The position numbers were made by a program, and so were the translations under genes. 64,000 nucleotides of DNA. Origin: Siphonodentalium dalli (taxonomy: Eukaryota; Mollusca; Scaphopoda; Gadilida; Siphonodentaliidae). The stretch spans positions 223,896,578-223,960,577 of the forward strand of contig CP136062.1 of the NCBI GenBank assembly GCA_032622095.1, in the 5' to 3' direction. Below the pieces are notes generated by a model. That model was given only the letters and a program-made list of their open reading frames with translations. It made no database searches and was not told the origin of the DNA. Shown piece after piece: positions 59,189-64,000 of the stretch. Position 1 is the first letter of the stretch, and the number at the start of each line of letters is the position of its first letter.

Positions 59189-60335
59189 CTTCAAAATATA
59201 TAAGAGATAAAACTCAATTCTGTTTGTGTGTTTGTCCGACAAAACGGCTGGATCCTCGGAGCCGGAGCTGATTAGTTGTATATATAAGGGTAATTTTACC
59301 CGGATAATCTTATCAGATAAGCCCCGTTGACACCAGATGTCTTATAAGACCATCTGAGACTCCGCGCGGAATGTTGTCAACAAGTTGCTGCATATAAGCG
59401 AGCAGAACGCTCGTTATTCATACCATATCAGGAATATATAAACAGGAAACGCTCTTTATTGTTGATATACAGAGACTGCACTCAACGTCTCACATCGCCT
59501 CGAATAGCATAAGTTCTTTATCCATATACCATATCATGTCTCACGTTGTGAGTTCTACGTTGGTTGCTCGAATGTTGGGTCATCACAATACACAATTCAG
59601 CAGAAGGGGAGACCACCAATGTGGTGTACAACGAAGTTCTTTTAAATTGAGTAAATGCATGTCAAAACATTTCATGTTGTTTCCAATCTTCTTTACCCGA
59701 GCAACACCGGATACCCCAGCTAGTTGTTCATACACTCAATTGATCTAATTGAAACTAACTTCATATGGTTCAATCTTCTTGTTTAGCTCTGGTATTACTT
59801 AAACATTTCAACTTTCGGCATCCCTTAAGCTGCTTTCATATACATGCGTTTAATGCATGTGTTTATATGTTACGCATGCACGGCGCGTACACTTTCACAT
59901 AGATGCGTTGAACTATCCGTAACTGTCCGTTTAACGCAAGCGTTTGGCACTCTTGCAATACATTTAGCATGAATTAGGTCCATTTGCTTTTTCAAAATGG
60001 TTTCATCGAAAGATGTAACCTTGTCTGTAGAGCCAATATTCCAACTAAGCTGTTGTGGACCCAGCAGACTTGGTCTACATAATTATACAGTAGATTAATC
60101 TAGTCTAATATGACAAAAGACTCTTTATATCGACATTAACTGTAACATGGTAGAGTAGCCTATATATAGTACAGATACATGGTACCATGGTAAATATCAC
60201 TTTACCATGGTAGTACCAACTGTAACAGCTAGTGTACAGTATCATAGTAGATATAATTTTTTTAACGTGCATGCATGCATGGTAGTACCGCGGTACATGT
60301 AGGTCCATATACTACCATGGTAGCACCGCTGCATT
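59189..60335. other. No gene seen; TACCATGGTA palindromes
   Basis: Contains several copies of the palindrome TACCATGGTA or close forms (about 60183, 60204, 60304). There is no supportable gene. Confidence 0.5.
59447..59460 (-). promoter_or_regulatory. Recurrent 14-mer, minus strand
   Basis: Exact AATAAAGAGCGTTT on the minus strand. A near copy, AATAACGAGCGTT (minus), is 40 bp away at 59406-59418. Confidence 0.35.
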
Positions 60336-60344
60336 GTGCATCCC

Positions 60345-60500
60345 CATTGTTTTGTGTGTGTGTGTGATAAAGGTACCCATGTTCTGAAAATTGTGATAAA
60401 GGTACCCAGGTTGGGAAAATCGTGATAAAGGTACCCATGTTCTGAAAATTGTGATAAAGGTACCCAGGTTGGGAAAATCGTGATAAAGGTACCCATGCAG
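60345..60500. repeat. 30-bp minisatellite with alternating units
   Basis: Units built on GTGATAAAGGTACCC alternate between ATGTTCTGAAAATT and AGGTTGGGAAAATC, giving a 60-bp higher-order period. A decayed inverted copy (GTACCTTTATAATAATGTTC) follows at 60698. Confidence 0.9.
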
Positions 60501-60779
60501 GTTCATCGAATTAAACGAGATTTAAATGTCTTTGGTGGAAATTCGTTTGGTTTTAAGCAGTTTCTTTCAGTTTAAATTGTTTGAACTGCTCTAAATTGAA
60601 AGGATATAGTCTCGATAAAGGATATCAGCTATTAAATGTATTCTTTGACATGTTGGCCTGCAATGTAACACATAAATAACCCGTCGACCGCAGATGCATG
60701 AACCTGTGTACCTTTATAATAATGTTCCCAACCTGCGTACGGTACTTTTATGTCACAATTTTCAGAATATGGGTAGGCG

Positions 60780-61760
60780 GCCACCGTAGGCCTACCTTTA
60801 TATCTATAAAAAAAACCCCGGTGAGAGTGACCAATTCAGCGATAGTACCGTAGTAGATCGAGTTTCATGGTACCATAAATTCCTTCGACATATTCAACTG
60901 AGCAAAAACAAAACTGCCGCAATGTCAACCAAATAAAATGAGTCGGTAAAACGCATCCGTGCGTGCGTGTGTGCGTGTGTGTATGAAAGCAGCTTTATCG
61001 CTCCATTGACTGTTAACGTGTGACAAGATCCCCTTCACCAGTTGAACGACAGTGTCATTGACACTTTCATTTCGGCCAATTTGGCCGGTTACTTCATGTG
61101 AGTTTTTCATCTGACGTGTGTGTCGGAATAATGATATGGAGGATTTATGTAAATGTTAGCCCAAACTACATTTCCAAGTAACGATGGTTTTGTTGTTTAT
61201 TTTGAGGAATAATACCGCGTCAGATGAATTCAGCCCAAATATGTTAACAGTTGTCGTGTAAAACATTCGGCAGTAAGTTAGCGTTATTTAGTATTTGTGG
61301 ATGTCCTTTAACATGGGGAAAATAGACTACTGCGCTTGAACGAGCATGTGAATTGTCGTTTTTAATGTATAGCAACTTTATAATCAATAACAGAGGCATT
61401 CTCTGTCAAATAAGGTCGCTCTATTTACGATACCAATTGGGGAACTTTGTAAATTAAATTACGCGTAAACTTAACCTGCTGCAAATAGAAAAGGTGTCGG
61501 AATCGGCGTACTCGCCCCATGGGCTAACTCGCCCAATCGGCGCGTGCCAACTCGGAATAAAAGGCCAACTCGGAATAAAAGATGCATACGGGGTGTTATA
61601 TGGCGTTTGGTCCGTTGTTTCTCAATGAATATTATTGAAATTTGGTGTATATGTCCGGGCTGGGACATGGAATACAACAACGTTTGAATTGTTTTTAAAT
61701 TTACAAATTTGTTGATTTTATTCATTTTGTTTTCGTTCTGAAACACACTATAAAGTGTAT
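60780..61760. other. No gene seen
   Basis: Contains a (GT)n-rich run at 60960-60985. No coding feature recognised. Confidence 0.5.
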
Positions 61761-61764
61761 ATAA

Positions 61765-62090
61765 TATAATAACGAACACGAGACATACATAATTTATGAA
61801 CTGTTAACAAAAGATATCAAATTCAATACATGACAAAGATGACTCAGTGGAGTTTATAAAGTGAACATAAAAACATTGAGGTAAGAATCTTTTTAAGGAA
61901 TTCAACTTTATTTAATGATAATAAACACATAAATTAAAATAACAAACATGAGACATACATGATTTATAAACTGTTAACAACAGATATCAAACTCAATACA
62001 TGACAAAGATGACTCAGTGAAGTTTATAAAGTGAACATAAAAATATTAAGGTAAAAATCTTTTTAAGCATTACTAAACCGTTTAGCACAG
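61765..62090. repeat. ~172-bp tandem duplication
   Basis: GAGACATACATAATTTATGA at about 61780 recurs as GAGACATACATGATTTATAA at about 61951, followed in both by CATGACAAAGATGACTCAGT and AAAGTGAACATAAAAA. Confidence 0.85.
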
Positions 62091-62094
62091 TCCA

Positions 62095-63440
62095 CTTCAC
62101 TCATCCGATCATCACTAAACTTCATATTTATCTTGATATTGATCTATCAGATGAGAGCTATCAAATATTTTTTTAATTTTATAGGAAAAAATGGTCGCCA
62201 GCGGCCATATTGCATTTACGTTATATGTTATCGCGTCATGTCGATATCTAGTATTACTTAGAAATTTCACCTTTCCAGATTCATAATTGCTCCATTGACT
62301 GTAACAGATGGAATTATTCCCCTCTTCGGATAGAGTGTCACTGAAACTTTATTTTGTCAGACTGTCTGTATAGTCACTGATTATATATGGCAATAATCTG
62401 TAATAAGATGTAGCACTATTTTATTTTATATTTACATGCAGTGCTGTTTTTATACAACAATTCTAATCCCCCCTAGATCATCATGTGATCGACCATACAT
62501 CGCGCGAGGACCTGGTTGAATTAAGGGGGGTTTTTATGGATAACTTCTGTCCTCAAGCTAGATTATACTTATGACATTTAATGGCATGTTTCTAACATGG
62601 AGGGTTAGATATGCGTGAGACACCACCACTCTTCAATTCACACCAAGTTATCAGCTGTCATATTCGGATATTAGAACCCATAGCCATGATATATGGTTTA
62701 TTTTGTGTATACTAGTAATATTGTTATTTTCAGTACCTTTATATACCAGTACTGTGTATAACAATGCATATACATTAATCCATGTATACATGTATATTGA
62801 TTCAACGGATTCAGTGGTTTTGTCCATCAGTCTATCAAATTTGCGGGGAAAACATGGCCACAAGCAGTACACCCTGTTAAATTTCGAATTTGAATCAATT
62901 GGCGCACCCTGCAGCCAGCTTTTATTGGAGAACTTTTTCTCATGTGGATAGTTTGGGTCACCGCTAGATGTGAGCCATGTTTTGTTCTCAAGCTGTCCTT
63001 GTGAAGACATCACTGCCAGCGGTGATCTTGAATTTTACTATTTTTATGGCTAAATAATTTGGTTGATCCTACAGACGACACCCCTTGTCCGATCGTCACC
63101 AGATTCCACAATGATCTTCTGGATAACCAGGGGGAGAGTAATCTAATTTTCCCGAATTTCGTTAAAAAACATTACCACAGGCAGCAATTTGGTATCTTAC
63201 TGTTTGATCCTCTTTTGCGTGACTGAATTGTTTAGCAACTGTACAGTCATATCCCTCATCTGATAGTCACCACACTTTATATTGATCTTCGGGCTGACAA
63301 CTAGATGAGAGCTATCGAATTCTTTGAATTTTTTTGGAAAACATTGTCGCCAGCAGTCATCTTCTATTTTGGTTTTTATATACATGTATATCTCTTCATT
63401 CGGATAGCCAGTATTACGTAGGTACTTCAACTTTCCGCAT
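62095..63440. repeat. Degenerate dispersed repeat (GATGAGAGCTATC family)
   Basis: The order CATCCGATCATCAC, TTGATCT, AGATGAGAGCTATC, GGAAAAAATGGTCGCCAGC and AGTATTAC at 62100-62260 recurs at 63255-63425 and, in part, at 62830-62890 and 63090-63190. Strongly diverged and non-coding. Confidence 0.6.
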
Positions 63441-63659
63441 TCCTGTCATCATTTGAAATATAAAAATTTACCTGATACCATGCACCCTTCAAAATTTGTT
63501 TCGTCGTATCTATTTTAATGACCCGTATGGTAATATTGATACAGATATATTTGTCAAACATTTCTTTGTACAATATACAGGTATTTAGTTTGTAACTAAA
63601 TCTAGAAATATATAATAGTAGCTGGTGGACCCTACTTCGTCCGGGATGTTCCCCTCTGA

Positions 63660-64000
63660 TTTTCGGAGAATTGCGCGATTTAACCTTGAATTGACCATTT
63701 TAAAGGTGAACGTCATGTCGGGTCACGATTTGACCCGCCCAAAACACTCCCCGGACAAAAGTCACGACAAAAGTACCCGTCGAAATCCGCCCGGCTTTAC
63801 CCGATTTGACAATTTTGAATGTCCAGATCAGGTCATGGTCATAATTTGACCCACCCGAAACACTCCTGGGACAAAAGTAACAGTAGGTATTATATTTCGT
63901 TGAAATACTTCGTTTTACCAGATTTGACCTTGAATTGATCTTTTTGAATGTCAAAGTCAGGTCGGGATCAAGATTTGACCCGTCCAAATAGTCCAGAAAC
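63660..64000. repeat. ~120-bp tandem repeat running off the window
   Basis: GATTTGACCCGCCCAAAACA (63728), AATTTGACCCACCCGAAACA and AGATTTGACCCGTCCAAATA mark three units, each preceded by a CAGGTC word and a TTTTGAATGTC-like word. The array continues beyond the window. Confidence 0.8.

Noticed and set aside
58456-59242. Overlapping frames of 84-158 codons at 122-bp offsets
   Set aside because: The unit length is not a multiple of three, so the array shifts frame each unit; these are repeat translations on both strands.

Overview
The window looks like non-genic, repeat-dominated chromosome from a marine invertebrate, most likely a mollusc. The reasons are a tRNA-headed SINE with a (CAAT)n tail, a CR1/L2-like LINE ending in CAATCAATCA, many foldback elements, AT-rich spacers, and the absence of any host multi-exon gene I can support. 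The phylum is an inference from repeat style, not proven by a gene.

Layout. 0.25-1.1 kb: a small palindrome made of two broken head-to-head copies of one gene fragment. 2.5-18.5 kb: a nest of palindromes. Old, interrupted outer arms (about 2.5-3.5 and 17.95-18.5 kb) enclose a mobile element at 6281-14772. That element is itself a nearly perfect 8.5-kb inverted duplication. It starts 5'-AG, ends CT-3' and is flanked by the 6-bp duplication CGCAGT, the signature of Polinton/Maverick integration. Each arm carries one intact intronless gene (588 and 585 aa) for a zinc-finger, polyglutamine and P-loop ATPase protein resembling viral/Polinton DNA-packaging ATPases. The genes diverge from a foldback element sitting exactly on the axis. 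No polymerase, integrase, protease or capsid gene is visible, so the element is probably non-autonomous.

18.95-35.44 kb: a 16.5-kb satellite of 42-bp units (roughly 400 copies) with higher-order duplications, including a 3,159-bp block present twice in tandem. 37-40.5 kb: a degenerate ~30-bp minisatellite that switches strand, with nested perfect inverted repeats. 41-42.7 kb: tandem arrays of ~156 and ~140 bp. 42.7-45.3 kb: a 2.5-kb segment bounded by inverted repeats. 46.2-50.4 kb: a duplicated sequence, one copy of which is interrupted by a 5'-truncated LINE, so that the other preserves the empty site.

50.4-56.1 kb holds two small, damaged genes: one with paired CxxC motifs and an internal stop, flanked by direct repeats, and one with two PC4/SUB1-like single-strand DNA-binding domains and a frameshift. 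58-64 kb is a succession of tandem repeats (122, 30, 172 and ~120 bp).

Best candidate for something undescribed: the full-length palindromic Polinton-type element at 6281-14772. It has duplicated packaging-ATPase genes, a foldback at its axis and a captured piece of its own gene. A 14-base word, AATAAAGAGCGTTT, occurs in both of its arms and also flanks the 55-kb gene region, hinting at related elements.
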